DNA from: Diplonema papillatum
Taxonomy: Eukaryota > Euglenozoa > Diplonemea > Diplonemida > Diplonemidae
DNA length: 64,000 nucleotides
Direction of reading: 5' to 3'
Assembly (NCBI GenBank): GCA_030068145.1
Contig: JAPJBO010000085.1
Coordinates: 363,055 to 427,054 of the forward strand
Below the pieces are notes generated by a model. It was not told where the DNA came from. It saw only the letters and a program-made list of their open reading frames with translations, and ran no database searches. Position numbers and translations under genes: made by a program. This document shows, piece after piece, positions 38,746 through 49,125 of the stretch (its first letter is position 1; each line of letters starts with the position of its first letter).

Positions 38746-39716
38746 GCACGATCACCTCAGGAGAATTCGGGTGGAGCTGGCTTCTACAACTAGTAATACT
38801 CCGGCAAAAGGTAGCACTCCTCAACTAGCCCGAACCAACAGGATCAAAGAATGTCAGTCACACCTTCCCGATTATTTTTACGAGAGGAGGTACAGCAACC
38901 TCTCGTGTGGTTGTCCTCAGCATGCCCGGACAACTCTGACGAAGACGATCGACCTCCTTCAACAGAATCCAGCTGAGTCAATCCAGCTGACTCTACGGCA
39001 CTGCGTGCCAGCTGTAACTTCAGCTTCATGACAAGCGATCTCGTTGTCACCATGGGAAGGCAGTAGCCCGAGATCAAAAGGATAGCGGTAGGCACAAGCA
39101 GGAGAACGGTGCGCGGGGGCAAGGGTAAGGGGGGGGGGGGAAGAGGCAAGGGGCGTGATAGAGTACAGGTACAGAACGTTTGCTTTTTTTTTTAGCGTTT
39201 TTGCTGTTCACGGGAACAGCAGCTGCGCAGGAGAATGGTTAAACGAGTCCAACCAAAAAACAGGGTCACTGCCGGCCCACAGAGGTTCGCCCCCTGCGCT
39301 ATCACTTTCACCATCCTAGATGGCGCTGGTCGCCTGCGCATTACTATACACTTATTTACCTTACTTACCTAACGTAGTCCAATACAGTTCACATCTTTTC
39401 ATAAGCTGAGGTTGAATCGTTAACGAGTACCAAATAAGCCGGTCAACCGCTAGAACCTCTGGAACTTCAAGCACGGTGCACCACGGTCTATTAGGTAGGG
39501 ATGACACGGCTTACGAAGTAATCTTTGTGAGACTCGCTCGGATCAGGCTAGGAAGATACACCCCCACGACTCGTGATCGAACAGCATGCATTGCCGAACA
39601 AGCGGCATGCCAGCTCGATGTTTCTTTTTTGTCTGAACGGCTTCTTGCTTTAAGAAGCCGGTGGTTTAAGCCTCCCCTGCGGCAGTGCGGGGCCTCAGCA
39701 GTTGTCTTTCACTCAC
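38746..39716. other. No gene recognised
   Basis: Includes a G-run near 39129 and an A/T-rich stretch. Short frames only. No shared repeat was noticed. Confidence 0.4.
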
Positions 39717-40128
39717 CAAAGTCTGCTGCCGCGTCACACGAACTTCATCGGCACGCCTGCTGCCTTCTCCTTCTCTCGCCTTGCTTTGAGCTCTTCCACC
39801 GCTTTCGTGCTCATGGTGGGTCTGCCTTCATGTGGTTGTACGGGTTGCTGCCGTGGTGGATGCCCTTCACGAGTTCTTCAACGACGGGTCCTTCTTGCCT
39901 TTCGGCACCTTCTTCGCGTGGAAGTTGTGCAGCTTCGCGAAGAAGTCCTTGCCAGTACTCCAGTGCGGAATTCGGCGGGCGTCGGCGCCTCCGAGTCGTC
40001 GACGGGGCGGTCGAAGGAGAGCAGCAGGTTGCCCTGCTCGTCCTCCGCCGGTTCGTTGGTCAGCTTGTCGGGCACAAGCCCCCACAGCCACAGCAACTGC
40101 CAGTCGTCGGGTGTCTTTCATTCGCGAA
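39717..40128 (-). pseudogene. Copy of the 3' end of the gene at 40142-41428
   Basis: Begins with the same flank (AAGTCTGC.GCCGCGTCACAC) and follows the gene's final 140 codons, with deletions around 39795 and 39955 and frameshifts. It ends at GGTTCGTTGGTCAGCTTGTC and then joins the flank of the intact copy. Confidence 0.9.
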
Positions 40129-40141
40129 GTCTGCCGCCGCG

Positions 40142-41428
40142 TCACACGAATTTCATCGGCACGCCTGCTGCCTTCTCCTTTTCTCGCCTTGCTTTGAGCT
40201 CTTCCACCGCCTGCGTCTTCCGCGCTGTCGCGGCTTTCGTGCTCATGGTAGGGTCCGCCTCCATGTGGTTGTACGGGTTGCTGCCGTGGTGGATGCCCTT
40301 CACGAGTTCCTTCAACGACGGGTCCTTCTTGCCCTTCGGCTCCTTCTTCGCGTGGAAGTTGTGCAGCTTCACGAAGAAGTCCTTTTCGGACCGCGTGTCG
40401 CTGTTGACCTTGTGCACGAGCGCCGGCGGCCAGTACTCCAGGTGCCGCGTGCGGATTTCGGCGGGCGCCGCGGCCTCCGAGTCGTCGACGGGGCGGTCGA
40501 AGGAGAGCAGCAGGTTGCCCTGCTCGTCCTCCACCGGTTCGTTGGTCAGCTTGTCGAGCACGATGACGGCGAGCCGCTTCTCCATCTGCAAAGCCTGCAG
40601 CCGGTGCTTCCGGTCCCTCGTCCACGCCAGCCCGCATTCTTCGAGGATGTTCCGGTCCCTGTCCGGGTTCCGCGTCGACCGCACGTCGACTCGGTTCGCG
40701 CGGAAGGCCGCGATGGTGGCCACCCGGTGCTCCTTGTCGATCGCCCGCGCAACGCACAGCGCCCGCTTCTTGTCCTCGATGACCGCCGCGTGCTCGTACA
40801 GCTGCTGCCAGACCGGGGGGGGCGTCCCGGACGCTGCCGCAGACCCGCGGGCCGGCGAATACGACCGGCGCTGCGGCGACGACGCCGCCGAATTTGCCCG
40901 CGGCGTACAGGAGCGGCTGTTCGACTTCGAACGGGCGCGGGATCCGAGCAGGACGACGGGGATGTTGTGGGAGATGCGCGCCGTGTTCGCGAGGTCGGAG
41001 AGGAGCCACAACGACTGCGACAAGGGGGAGTGGCCGGGCCCGTCGTCACGGGGCAGGACTCCGGCGAAGCCGCCGGGATGGACTTTCAGCACGCGCAGCG
41101 GCGGGTGCTTGATTTCCACGGGCTGTTGTATGTCGAGAAGGACGATCTTCGAGCACAGAGCCTCGCGGCCGTTGCAGGAGACCACCAGGTCCGGCGCCGA
41201 CGCGGCCCGGTCGACGCTCGGGCGCAGGGTGAAGCAGAGCGGGTGCAGGTCGTGCCGGATGAAGTTCGTCAGCGGGATGTCGACGGTGATCGGGCCCCCC
41301 TGCGCCGCCCGTGGCGACCGGGACACGGCGCTCTCGCCGCTGTCGCGCCGGGCCCGCGAAACGACGTCTTCGAAGCCTTCGAGGCACTGCTCGTTCGGCG
41401 TCTTGCCATCGCTGATTCCCTCGGACAT
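40142..41428 (-). CDS. Unrecognised 428-residue protein
   Basis: The ATG at 41428 lies 11 nt after an acceptor (GACAACAG), and the frame ends at a natural stop at 40142. The N-terminal half has a beta-rich, domain-like segment (VDIPLTNFIRHDLHPLCFTL, KIVLLDIQQPVEIKHPPLRV), then a Ser/Arg/Pro linker (SSPQRRSYSPARG). The second half is charged and helical (WQQLYEHAAVIEDKKRALCV, RNILEECGLAWTRDRKHRLQ, ALQMEKRLAVIVLDKL), and the C terminus is Lys/Glu-rich (ELKARREKEKAAG). I know no family match. Codon use is strongly G/C-ending, like the other minus-strand genes. A tail copy lies immediately downstream. Confidence 0.7.
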   Translation of the reverse strand: MSEGISDGKTPNEQCLEGFEDVVSRARRDSGESAVSRSPRAAQGGPITVDIPLTNFIRHDLHPLCFTLRPSVDRAASAPDLVVSCNGREALCSKIVLLDIQQPVEIKHPPLRVLKVHPGGFAGVLPRDDGPGHSPLSQSLWLLSDLANTARISHNIPVVLLGSRARSKSNSRSCTPRANSAASSPQRRSYSPARGSAAASGTPPPVWQQLYEHAAVIEDKKRALCVARAIDKEHRVATIAAFRANRVDVRSTRNPDRDRNILEECGLAWTRDRKHRLQALQMEKRLAVIVLDKLTNEPVEDEQGNLLLSFDRPVDDSEAAAPAEIRTRHLEYWPPALVHKVNSDTRSEKDFFVKLHNFHAKKEPKGKKDPSLKELVKGIHHGSNPYNHMEADPTMSTKAATARKTQAVEELKARREKEKAAGVPMKFV

Positions 41429-41495
41429 GTGCGATTCCCCTGTTGTCCTGTCGGTCCCTTGCTTCGCGCCACCTGGGAGGGGGGTAATGTTGTTT

Positions 41496-41655
41496 TACAT
41501 AATCGCCAGCTTGAAGGAAATTCTTGACAATAGCTGCCAGTCAAAGAACCGAAGGGATCACAATACCGGACCACGTGTTGAACGGGCATGAGGTCCTCCA
41601 ACACGACAAATCACACAAACACACACAGGTCAAAAGTCCTGAGTGAGAAAACAAC
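41496..41655. repeat. Family C element, third copy
   Basis: TTACATAATCGCCAGCTTGA to GTCCTGAGTGAGAAAACAAC. The copy resumes at 42012 (CACGGTAGTGTAAGCGAAG), so 41656-42010 interrupts it. Confidence 0.7.
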
Positions 41656-41895
41656 AGGTCCAGAATTTGGGTGGTCCAAAAACTGGGTCCAAAAATTGGT
41701 CCAGAATTTGGGTCCAGAATTTGGGTCTAAAAATTGGGTCCAAATTTGGGTCCAGGATTTGGGTCCCAAATTCTGGAAGGGTTCGATTTTGGGGTCGGTT
41801 TTGAACCCGAACCCGAAACCGAACCCAAAACCGAACCTTCCGATCCGAGAAAACCGAACTCGGAACCGAACCCAGAACCGGGGAGGGCGGTAGGC
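41656..41895. repeat. GGTCCAGAATTTG tandem repeats followed by an ACCCGA-rich tract
   Basis: About nine imperfect 13-bp units of GGTCCARAATTTG/GGTCCAAAAATTG occupy 41658-41775. They are followed at 41810-41880 by irregular GAACCCGAAACC repeats with a C-rich strand bias. The second tract superficially resembles degenerate telomeric repeats but has no fixed period. Confidence 0.75.
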
Positions 41896-42035
41896 TAACA
41901 ACGAAGGTGGCAGCTCTCCACATTACATCACGCAAGAATGGCTGATTCCTTCCTGAAGTCATCAACTGTCTTTGTGCCCACAGGAATTCTTCTTCGCGCG
42001 GCTGGTGTAAACACGGTAGTGTAAGCGAAGTAGTA

Positions 42036-42784
42036 GTAGTATTAGTATGTGTCTGCCGAAGCAGCCGGAGACAGCAGGCGCAGGGGGCAGGTCTTGCTTT
42101 ACAATTCTCTTCTTCATGGAGACCCGCCCCCGGCAATCCCGACTGTCCGGCAGTGTAAGCGAAGAACAAAAGGAAATGAAGTGGAGCAGGGAGGCCGCGG
42201 TGTAGGAGAAGCAGGCGACGGGGCACCCAGTACCGTCGGCTTTCCATTTTCGTCCGGACAATGGTCAGCTGCGGCCGATCATCCGGTTGGCGGGGGATGC
42301 CGGCGCTTCCGCGTACCTGAGGTCCCTGTTAGGGGCCTTAGGAGGCGAGGAGCCGCCGAGTGGGACGATGGGTTTGGCAGCTATCGCGGACCTTCAACAA
42401 CAGGCTTTCTGACAGGCCTGAGGATCCTGGATTGTCGGGAACATCGAGTAACACTGGCAGTACAGTGCGCGCTAGCGCTTCTCTTCGCCCGTTAATGGTT
42501 TGATATCGACAGAGACTTAGGGGCGTCTTCCGCAGTTATTTCCAAGCAGCAGCTCGTCTGATAGTTGGAGCGCGCTGATTAGGAACGGACTGCATTTCAG
42601 GGCCTCGGGCTCTTGGCGATTGTACTTTCTTGCGTTAGGGGCCCTGGGAGGCGAGAAGCCACCGAGCGGGATGGCGTCGTGGGCGATGGCTTGGTTGGCA
42701 TGCGCATCCGCGCCCACGGCCACTCCCGCTGACTTCGACGAGTTGGCGAGGTCGGACGAAGGGCCTTCCCCTGGTGCACGCGAA
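42036..42784. other. Diverged duplication of a coding-like segment, no intact gene
   Basis: GTTAGGGGCCTTAGGAGGCG at 42328 and GTTAGGGGCCCTGGGAGGCG at 42636 start two diverged copies of about 45 bp. The minus-strand reading of the second gives IPLGGFSPPRAPNARKYN. It may be the remains of a gene end, source unknown. Confidence 0.45.
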
Positions 42785-42896
42785 GAACGCTGAAGCCATT
42801 CGCAATGCGCAGAGTGAACGCTGAAGCCATTCGCAATGCGCAGAGTGAACGCTGAAGCCATTCGCAATGCGCAGAGTGAACGCTGAAGCCATTCAA
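42785..42896. repeat. 31-bp minisatellite, 3.6 copies
   Basis: Units of 31 bp beginning GAACGCTGAAGCCATTCGCA start at 42785, 42816, 42847 and 42878. They are identical except for the truncated last unit. The period is not a multiple of three. Confidence 0.95.
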
Positions 42897-43555
42897 CCAG
42901 GCTCAGAACCTTTGTGCTCGCTTGCGCGGTGCCGCGCGTTGTGTGTTCAACAACCTCCATTGCCCCACGCACTCACTCTTTAGCTTTCACCCATGGACTT
43001 GCGGTTGAGCCAGACACGAAACACGTCAAGAAGCCGGACTTGCCATCCGCTTCGGCAAAAGACAACTTTTCACACGCGGCCAGATTGTAACCGTGGGGAG
43101 GCCCTGTCCCTATGGGACGAACGGTTTTTCTTCAGGTAGCGTTCAACCCTCAAAGCGAGTCGTGGTAGGCTCACGCTCTTGCTTACCCACCACCGGTAAG
43201 TAAGTGTGGCAAGAGCTGGTTTGCTTCTACGTATCCTTTCCGCAGCGGCACACGGAGCCAACACAGCACAGAGCGCACGACCTTGGGAACTGAAGAAGTT
43301 GTTGAAGCTGACCCAGTTCAGATTTGTGAATGAAATAGTCCACTCCGGTACTGCTGTCCGTGAGCCGGCGTTCAGCTGTCATATGCGACTGAGCAGATAC
43401 TTTCGCGCTTCCGTTGCAGGTGTACGGAAACAAAAGAGAGGGACCACCAACAAGAAGGAAGACAGCACAAACACGAACACGAATGAAAATAAAGGGGGTT
43501 GGAGGGATACGACAACGGAACGGGCGAAGTAGGACAGAAGGAGCGGGAAGGAAAG
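42897..43555. other. No gene recognised
   Basis: Short frames without motifs. No repeat match was noticed. Confidence 0.4.
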
Positions 43556-44186
43556 GCAATACTCAGAGGGGCTGCCTTGTGATTACTTCGAAGGAGGCAA
43601 GTGGGTCTTTTTTGTTGAACGCTTACGCCGGATACTGAACCCAGATTCACCTGTGTTTCGTGTGGGCTACCAGCACATTTACCTCCTTTGATCTTTTGCA
43701 GCTGGCAGCCTCCTCAAAAAAAGTGTTTCCTACAAAGCAGGTGCGTATACAAAAGAAATACTCGGGGGGCTGCCTTGTGCTCATTTCGACGGAGGCTAGA
43801 GGGGGAGAAAAACAACACAACTACAAAGCGGGTCGTTTTTGTTGAACGCTTACCGCCACTTTGACTGAACCCAGATTTACCTGTGTTTCGTGTGGGCAAC
43901 AGCACACGCACCTCCTTTTGATATTTCGCGACTTGCAGTCTCCTCAAGTATTTCCTACAAAGCAGGTGCTTATACAAAATACTCGAGGGACTGCCTTGTG
44001 CTCATTTCGAAGGAGGCTAGTGGGGGAGAAAACAATACAACTACAAACGGGTCTGTTTTGTTGAACGCTTACGCCCCAGATTTACCTGTGTTTCGTGTGG
44101 GCTACAGCACATTTACCTCCTTTGATCTATAGCAACTGGCAGTCTCCTCAAGCATTTCCTACAAAGCAGGTGCTTATACAAAAAAA
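43556..44186. repeat. Three tandem family B elements
   Basis: Three consecutive copies (about 43556-43756, 43757-43983, 43976-44182) each run from AATACTCGAGGGGCTGCC through TGTTGAACGCTTACGCC, ACCCAGATTTACCTGTG and TTTCGTGTGGGC to GGCAGCCTCCTCAAGTATTT and CCTACAAAGCAGGTGCTTAT. The two ends (AATACTYGAGG.GGCTGCC and its complement) are imperfect inverted repeats of about 18 bp, giving a MITE-like structure of roughly 190-215 bp. No protein. Confidence 0.85.
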
Positions 44187-44414
44187 AAAAAGAAGAACAA
44201 ACACTTTGTACCCGGCGCTGCTCCGTGCACTCCAATACTTGGGACCGTGTGCACAGACACAACGGTTGGTCTGCGCAAGACGATAGAGTGCCGCTTCCTT
44301 TCAAAGTGAAAGTTCGCTTGAGAATCCGGGGGTTTTTGAAGCCTCCGTTTTTTCTTCGCTCGCATCATTCTTTTTTTTTCCTTCAGCCGCCGCCGCGGTA
44401 GGTACCAGGGAAAG

Positions 44415-44690
44415 CCTGCTACACGGGAGCCAACTTTCACGTGTTCGGCGGTACTGCAGAGCCACGGGCCTACGGGTCAAGTGGATACCGATTTCCCAAA
44501 CTAAAGCATCAAGGCGTGGCGCACCTTGGGGCTTGGCGCTCGCGCTGAACACAAGCTGGTCGAGACGGTCAGCCACAGGGCAGAGAGGACGGGGTTGTGG
44601 CACTGTGCTGCTCCGACTCAAGCCTTGCAAGCTGTGGTTGACCGTCACGCTCGTGGACCAGGAGCGGCCTTTTTCTTTCTCTTTCTTTCT
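44415..44690. repeat. Family F element
   Basis: Closest relative of 34990-35265. One plus-strand frame, HVFGGTAEPRAYGSSGYRFP then KLKHQGVAHLGAWRSR and TGA, is preserved in both copies. The opposite strand is also open in both, so coding ancestry is possible but unproven. It ends in a CTTT-rich tail. Confidence 0.7.
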
Positions 44691-44904
44691 TCTTTCTTCT
44701 TCAGCTCCCCAACCGCTCACGGTTTTGCACGGTTTTTTTTTTTTTACTTGTTCGCCTTCTTTTGTTTTCGTTCTTTCTCTCTTTCCGGGGAGGGGGTGGT
44801 GGTGGTGGCGAAAGGGGTACCGAGGGCAGATGAACCCACGGGTCCTAGTAGGCCGGGTATACGAGGCCGCCCCCCCTTTCAGGCCAGCGTCAAGGGGGAA
44901 GAAT

Positions 44905-45095
44905 GCTATGAACACCGGGTGGGGCTGTCGAGCAAACCCACAATACTGCATCGGTACTCATGTCTAGAAGCTGTTCCATGGCGGGGGATGCGTCGATCAG
45001 CTATGAACACCGGGTGGGGCTGTCGAGCAAACCCACAATACTGCATAGGCACTCACGCCCAGAAGCTGTTCCATGGCGGGGGGTGCGTCGATCAT
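44905..45095. repeat. 95-bp tandem duplication
   Basis: GCTATGAACACCGGGTGGGG begins copies at 44905 and 45000. They are nearly identical through TTCCATGGCGGGGG and TGCGTCGATCA. Confidence 0.9.
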
Positions 45096-45295
45096 TCGTA
45101 AAAAAGAGCCTCGCGAAATAGCCCCGAGAAACCATTGCCATTGCACCAAGGTGCGGAGACCGTCTCATACGTATTTGCTGCCCTGGGGAGTATGTAAGGG
45201 CGGATGCCGACAGAGAGCAGATACAATGCTGCTGGCACAAAACGCAATGCAAGCGTTTCAACGAACCAAACCCCCTCTCAACAAAACAACCGAGT

Positions 45296-45475
45296 TTTTA
45301 GTACTAACAATCTTGCGGGTTGCCCTTCAATGTATTGTGCAGGCTAAAAAGACGTGGGCAGCGTGTTTTGGGGGTTGGTCAGAATTCCTTACCTGAATAT
45401 ACACGGGGTAAATACAAGTGGGAAAACGATCACCCGGCACGCACAAACAAAACGAAGTGCCTGTCTTTTTTTCGG
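45296..45475. repeat. Family A repeat, inverted near-identical copy
   Basis: Reverse complement of 17532-17702, from TTTTTAGTACTAACAATCTT to CACGCACAAACAAAACGAAG. A second inverted but more diverged copy lies at 45688-45822. Confidence 0.8.
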
Positions 45476-45950
45476 GTCGACGGTAATACAAACAAACAAG
45501 TACGCTTCCGACGATCCCATGTGGGTGTGGGAGCAGTGCACGATTAACGAAGAAAACACTGCCTGGAATAGTCGTTTTCTCACTCATCAGGTCCTTTCTT
45601 TTGCCGACGACCTGATGGGGCCTGTTTTCGCTCCATCGACAGGCTCGAGCTATCCCACCCGAAAGCGATTGATGTTCGGCATTGCGGGCTGAGGGTGAAA
45701 AAGACATGGGCAAGCGTGTTTTGGTGGTCGAACAGAATTCCCCACCTGAAAAAATAGGTAGCAGGGTATAAACAAGCGGGAAACCGATCAACCGGGCACG
45801 CACAAAAGAAAACGCACGAATGCGCTCCGCCGTCCGTAAAGGGTCGAGAACTGAAGAAGGGTCGGAAGACGCGACGCTGCGCGGACTTTGCAAAAGCGAC
45901 GGGCGAGGAGGGGCGCAGGTGGCTAGCAGACTCGTGGCAAGACTCGGTAC

Positions 45951-46371
45951 CTTTTTTTTTGAAAGTTTGCCAATACTGCAGGGAATAGTTGACTAGACCG
46001 CTTGAGTTTGTGCTGACCACGAATAGGGGAGTCGGGAGAACCTACAAAGCCAAAAGCAGGACCGACCCCCCCGTTCGTGAGAAAAAGCGAAGAATAAAAA
46101 CACCTTCTTTTTTCCATCTATCTTTGTCAAGAGCTGCAACTCAACTATTCTCTCCACGAAACGAAAGAATAGTTGAGTTGCAGCTCTTGACAAAGATAGA
46201 TGGAAAAAAGAAGGTGTTTTTATTCTTCGCTTTTTCTCACGAACGGGGGGGTCGGTCCTGCTTTTGGCTTTGTAGGTTCTCCCGACTCCCCAATTCGTTC
46301 TCAGCACAAACTCAAGAGGTCTAGTCAACTATTCCCTGCAGTATTGGCATACTTTCAAGAAAAAAAAAAAG
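45951..46371. mobile_element. 420-bp near-perfect palindrome (fold-back element)
   Basis: Arms 45951-46150 and 46167-46371 are inverted copies with only about six differences per 200 bases, around a 16-bp loop. Inside each arm lies a unit bounded by GAATAGTTGA and its complement, and outer sequence (CCTGCAGTATTGGC, CTTTCAA) is also mirrored. A single arm alone occurs at 56407-56590, so the palindrome is an inverted duplication of a pre-existing short element. Both strands show near-identical 111-codon frames only because of the symmetry. Confidence 0.95.
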
Positions 46372-46427
46372 GTCTCTTCATAGAAAGAAGTGAAAGAAAA
46401 AGAAAGAACCTTCAGATTCTTTGACTT

Positions 46428-46651
46428 GAAAAAATCCCCGGGGGGCTGCCTTGTGCTTACTTCGAAGGAGGCTAGAGGAAACAATACGACTACAAAGTGG
46501 GACGTTTTTTTGTTGAACGATTACCCGCCACTAAACCCAGATTTACGTATTTGAGCTTCGTGTGAGCTACAGCTCATTCACCTCCTTTCAGATTTCGCAA
46601 CTGGCAGCCTCCTGAAGTATTGCCTACAAAGCAGGTGCTTCTACAAAAAGC
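46428..46651. repeat. Family B element
   Basis: From CCCCGGGGGGCTGCCTTGTG to CCTACAAAGCAGGTGCTTCT, with both inverted ends recognisable. Confidence 0.8.
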
Positions 46652-46779
46652 GTAAGAACATCTCCGGAGTTGTGGCCACTGATAAACGAAGGAACGGACG
46701 ATCAGCATCACCCAATCAACGATGATAAAAGTTGTAAGACAAGTACTCTTTTTACGTTGCAAAATTCTCCAAGTGTTGT

Positions 46780-46850
46780 GTCTTCAATCTCCTATCTGCA
46801 CCGTGTTTCGGTCTTTTGAGCCACGGACGCATTTGACGGATCACCCTCCC
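46780..46850. repeat. Motif D copy without a nearby gene fragment
   Basis: TCTATCTGCACCGTG-like sequence (CTATCTGCACCGTGTTTCGG), then TTTTGAGCCACGGACGC and GGATCACC. This is the one copy for which I see no adjacent partial gene. Confidence 0.6.
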
Positions 46851-47059
46851 AGCGTGAGCCTGAGCGGCGAGATGTGAGCATCATCCATCTCGGGAGAAGG
46901 CCGCGTGGGCAAAACCTTCGATTCGTGTTTCAGCAGAAGGTGGGAGGGGTTCCTGCATTCGCACTTTTGTGTCGGCTTTGTTGTGCGGAAAGCAAAGTGA
47001 GCGCAAACAATTGCTGCAACTAACACGTACAACGCACAGTGAAGGCCAACGTTCACTCT

Positions 47060-47815
47060 TCGAAGACATAGGCAGGGTGTCTTCATGATGACATGGAGGC
47101 TGATCTGAATTGCTGACCCGGATGAGAAGCAGGGCAAACACAAGAGGATAGTCGATCAACCGACGACGCGCCTGAGTATTCTGTCGGGGAAAATATTTGC
47201 GGTTGCTTGCATTGTCCATCCACCGTCCATAGATAGTTTCTTGAGCTGCCGTGTCGAACCCAGGCTGACCGCCGCGTCAAATCACTGATCCGGGTAACAC
47301 ACTATAAGAACGACGCTAACGGTGAAGTCTTTCGTACACATGAATACCAGCACTCCGGAGCAGGGTCTCTAACCCTGAGCAGGCTAACAAATACTCGGGC
47401 TACTGAAAAGGGTCTTTTTTGTTGAAGGCTTGCACCCGGCACTAACTCGGAGTTCGTACGGGCTACAGCACATTCCCCCTCACTTCGTGTGGATACTAGT
47501 TTGCTGGATGACTGATTGGAACAGATTTGCTGGACAGAAAAAGAGAAGGAAAAAATCCGAAACCGTGAGGACACTGCCCCGCTGGCGTGCGAGACTCCCC
47601 TGCATAGCATTTTGTTTCTGCGCCTTGGAAACCGTGTTCGTATCAGTTCCCCGAAATGCATCCCAGTCGTACTTTAAGTACGAACAATCTTGCTGAGGTC
47701 GTCCTGCAGGCAGCGCTTATTGTGTTGGTGGTTGAACAGCATGACTTGGACAAGAAACAGGGCAACAACAAGGGGGGATAACGTTCAACCCGGTACGCAA
47801 CTTGATGCGCAGTCT
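47060..47815. repeat. Diverged family A and B copies
   Basis: 47060-47165 and 47655-47815 are diverged inverted family A copies (GATAGTCGATCAACC; AGTACGAACAATCTTGCTG). 47393-47480 is a family B fragment (AATACTCGGG, GTTGAAGGCTTGCACCCG, GGGCTACAGCACATT). I see no gene. Confidence 0.6.
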
Positions 47816-48495
47816 TGTCATTTTACTTGTTCACTGTCGACAACATGAAAACACGAAGCGTCTATCTTTGTGTTACCGACGATCAACCGGGGTTGACCGT
47901 GCAACTCCGGAGAGGCAGGGCCCGGCAGATTGCGTTAGATCTCAGCAGCAGTCAAGCGTCTGCGCAACCGCTTGACGGAGCCCCTGCTTAGATTGTGCGT
48001 GCAACAACCGTGTTCGGCTTGTATGGCTATTGAAGAGGCAGAACCCGTGTGCACGAGGTTCATGTACTGAAACCTGGTCTTTTTCCGCATGCGGAGAAAG
48101 TCCGTGGCTAGGGGATCGCACAAAGTGACGCCCGCAAAGGGAAGAGTCCTGCTTCATGTCTAGCGTGACGAGGAGGGTGCCGGTATCCGAAGCCTTCCAC
48201 GCAGCCACGAGCGGCGTCGAGATGTGGAACGTCCAGTCCCAAGGCACCTGCACCGCCGCGTGCGGCCGCGAGCTCACCCATTGAAGACGCCGGGCCGCTG
48301 CGGGCCATCATCAGCTGCGCACCGATGGACATTGAAATCCGGACCCTGCTTCCAAACAGCGGGGGACAAACAGCGGGGCACGGTATTCCGCCTGTTGCCC
48401 CTGTCGCGCCCGCCCACGACGCATCCGACGGTATCCCAATCCCGCGAACGCTCAGGATGCAAGCACCCTGGGCAAGCCGAAGAGCGCGAAAGAGG
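47816..48495. other. Possible coding remnant, unrecognised
   Basis: The minus-strand frame at 47942-48277 contains VPWDWTFHISTPLVAAWKAS followed by DTGTLLVTLDMKQ, which looks protein-like, but it then degrades to low-quality sequence. No splice structure or family could be assigned. Confidence 0.3.
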
Positions 48496-49050
48496 CTACT
48501 GGTCCGGAAGGGACCATAGCAGCGCACCCCCGCCGGTCTTGGACTTCAGGTTGCTGCGCTGGGCCTGCTTTTGCCGCGGCTTGGGCGGCGGCGGGCGGGG
48601 GGACGACGGCGTCGACGCGGGGTTGGCGGGCTGGTCGTCGGAAGCGTGCGCGGGCGGCTGGTGCTGCGCTTGGAAGGCGGCCGAGAACGCGCTCGGCGAG
48701 TGGCACTCCCGCCCGCCGCCGCCGTCCGACGGCTGCGAGTGGAACGGCAGCAGGCCGCCGGGCGACCGCGCCGAGTCGCCGAGCGGCGACGACTGGTTGC
48801 CGCCGCCGATCTCGATGACTTCGTCGTCGGAGCCCTTCGACGACGGCTCCTCGACGCTCGACGAGCCGTCGTCGTCGGCGCCGCCGCCGTTCTCGCTGCG
48901 CCCCGCGTCGCCCAGGTCGGAGACCCAGCGCAAATTCCGGCCCTTCAGCACGACCGACTGCCGGGCGTCGATGTCCATCGCAATCTTCCTGTGCAGCCGC
49001 TTCAGGGCGGCCTCCGTGTGCGGCGAAATGTCAGCCGGGTCCTCAGGATT
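48496..49050 (-). CDS. Terminal exon of an unrecognised acidic/Ser-rich protein
   Basis: Opens at a good acceptor (TTCTCTCACATACACAG) and encodes about 184 residues to a TAG. It starts NPEDPADISPHTEAALKRLH, then KIAMDIDARQSVVLKGRNLR, followed by an acidic Ser/Gly/Asp stretch (GADDDGSSSVEEPSSKGSDD) and a Pro/Gln/Lys-rich end. The first 50 residues look folded and the rest disordered. The upstream intron contains an inverted relative of repeat H. Function unknown. Confidence 0.55.
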   Translation of the reverse strand, partial: NPEDPADISPHTEAALKRLHRKIAMDIDARQSVVLKGRNLRWVSDLGDAGRSENGGGADDDGSSSVEEPSSKGSDDEVIEIGGGNQSSPLGDSARSPGGLLPFHSQPSDGGGGRECHSPSAFSAAFQAQHQPPAHASDDQPANPASTPSSPRPPPPKPRQKQAQRSNLKSKTGGGALLWSLPDQ

Positions 49051-49125
49051 CTGTGTATGTGAGAGAAAGCGTAGTAGTGTGGGACTCGTTTTAACGTGGC
49101 GCCCCATAGCGAGAGTGTGCCCACT

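Noticed and set aside
41810..41880. True interstitial telomere
   Set aside because: The period is irregular and does not match TTAGGG-type repeats. Kept only as a low-interest finding.
45989..46328. Near-identical 111-codon frames on both strands
   Set aside because: Produced by the palindrome's symmetry. Neither has a recognisable domain.
47942..48277. TIP41-like protein exon
   Set aside because: Only a DWTF-like tetrapeptide matched. The surrounding residues do not fit the family.
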